Source: Brucella daejeonensis
GTDB lineage: Bacteria > Pseudomonadota > Alphaproteobacteria > Rhizobiales > Rhizobiaceae
Assembly: GCF_014199265.1 (NCBI RefSeq)
Contig: NZ_JACIJG010000030.1
Coordinates: 1 to 35,605 of the forward strand
Length of the DNA stretch: 35,605 nt
Direction of reading: 5' to 3'
Every line of letters begins with the position of its first letter. Within the stretch, counting starts at the first letter, position 1. The notes beneath the pieces are model-generated. The model saw nothing but the letters and a program-made list of their open reading frames with translations. It searched no databases and had not been told where the DNA came from. The translations under genes and the position numbers were made by a program. Below, piece by piece: positions 35,531 through 35,605 of this stretch.

Positions 35531-35605
35531 TCAGAGTGCTTTCTGCAATTCCGGCAGGACGGTGAACAGGTCGCCGACGAGGCCGTAATCGGCCACCTGG
35601 AAGAT
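35531..35605 (-). CDS. etfA: Electron transfer flavoprotein alpha subunit, C-terminal end (partial)
   Basis: Only the last 24 codons and the TGA stop are in the window; the gene continues past the right edge. The peptide IFQVADYGLVGDLFTVLPEL matches the conserved end of EtfA (VADYGLVGDL). EtfA with EtfB carries electrons from acyl-CoA dehydrogenases to ETF:ubiquinone oxidoreductase. The neighbouring dehydrogenase gene acts in the same oxidation pathway. Confidence 0.88.
   Translation of the reverse strand: MFQVADYGLVGDLFTVLPELQKAL

Overview
The window is a GC-rich, gene-dense chromosomal segment from an alphaproteobacterium of the Rhizobiales, most probably Brucella in the broad sense (including Ochrobactrum). 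This rests on the protein sequences, on a gene order that agrees with my memory of Brucella chromosome I (clpB, DUF4167, prmC, prfA, ptsP, lysC, ubiG ... argJ, PPIase, secA), and on several copies of a Rhizobiales RIME/Bru-RS-like intergenic repeat. No database was consulted. There is no prophage, plasmid or CRISPR signature. Most genes are housekeeping genes and most of the novelty lies between them.

Layout. 1-508: gene-free, with a strong promoter firing off the left edge. 509-3988: an envelope pair, an M23 peptidase (+) convergent with a YkuD L,D-transpeptidase (-), separated by a hairpin repeat. 4188-6809: clpB with a sigma-32-type promoter and a strong terminator. 6984-7259: a 276-bp MITE-like element sitting between a DUF4167 gene (7312-8085) and that gene's own terminator. 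8489-14276 (all -): lysC, ptsP, prfA, prmC, i.e. aspartate-family biosynthesis, nitrogen PTS, and translation termination; prfA and prmC overlap by 4 bp and PrmC methylates RF1. 14510-15256: ubiG. 15262-18620 (all -): comF, grxC, a Nit1-like amidase, DUF1178 and an EamA transporter, the last four closely packed. 18698-19591: methyltransferase (+). 19724-21291 (-): a small membrane protein, mutT and a GNAT gene. 21468-23842 (-): argJ and a secreted parvulin. 24150-26870: secA (+).

27343-30050 holds a translationally coupled pair: a Wzx-like flippase and a BioF2/CelD-type GNAT, probably for a surface glycan. Next comes the most unusual spot: a promoter whose predicted +1 falls at the first base pairs of a strongly folded ~120-nt RNA, followed by a good ribosome-binding site and a 33-codon membrane-peptide ORF (30135-30408). 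tRNA-Leu(CAA) follows at 30650-30734.

30834-33956 covers sulfur metabolism and stress: a cystathionine gamma-synthase-family PLP enzyme (-), a universal stress protein (-) whose promoter carries a textbook class II FNR/FixK box at -41.5, and cysK (+). The right end (34084-35605, all -) has a 42-codon ORF downstream of a perfect TTAA-N7-TTAA (CtrA-type) site, 3-hydroxybutyryl-CoA dehydrogenase, and the last 24 codons of etfA. These last two are probably neighbours in fatty-acid/butyrate oxidation.

Several start codons were moved from the longest reading to internal ATG/GTG codons because of the ribosome-binding-site position (M23, ldt, clpB, DUF4167, ubiG, grxC, methyltransferase, mutT, GNAT, flippase, PLP enzyme, usp, hbdA).
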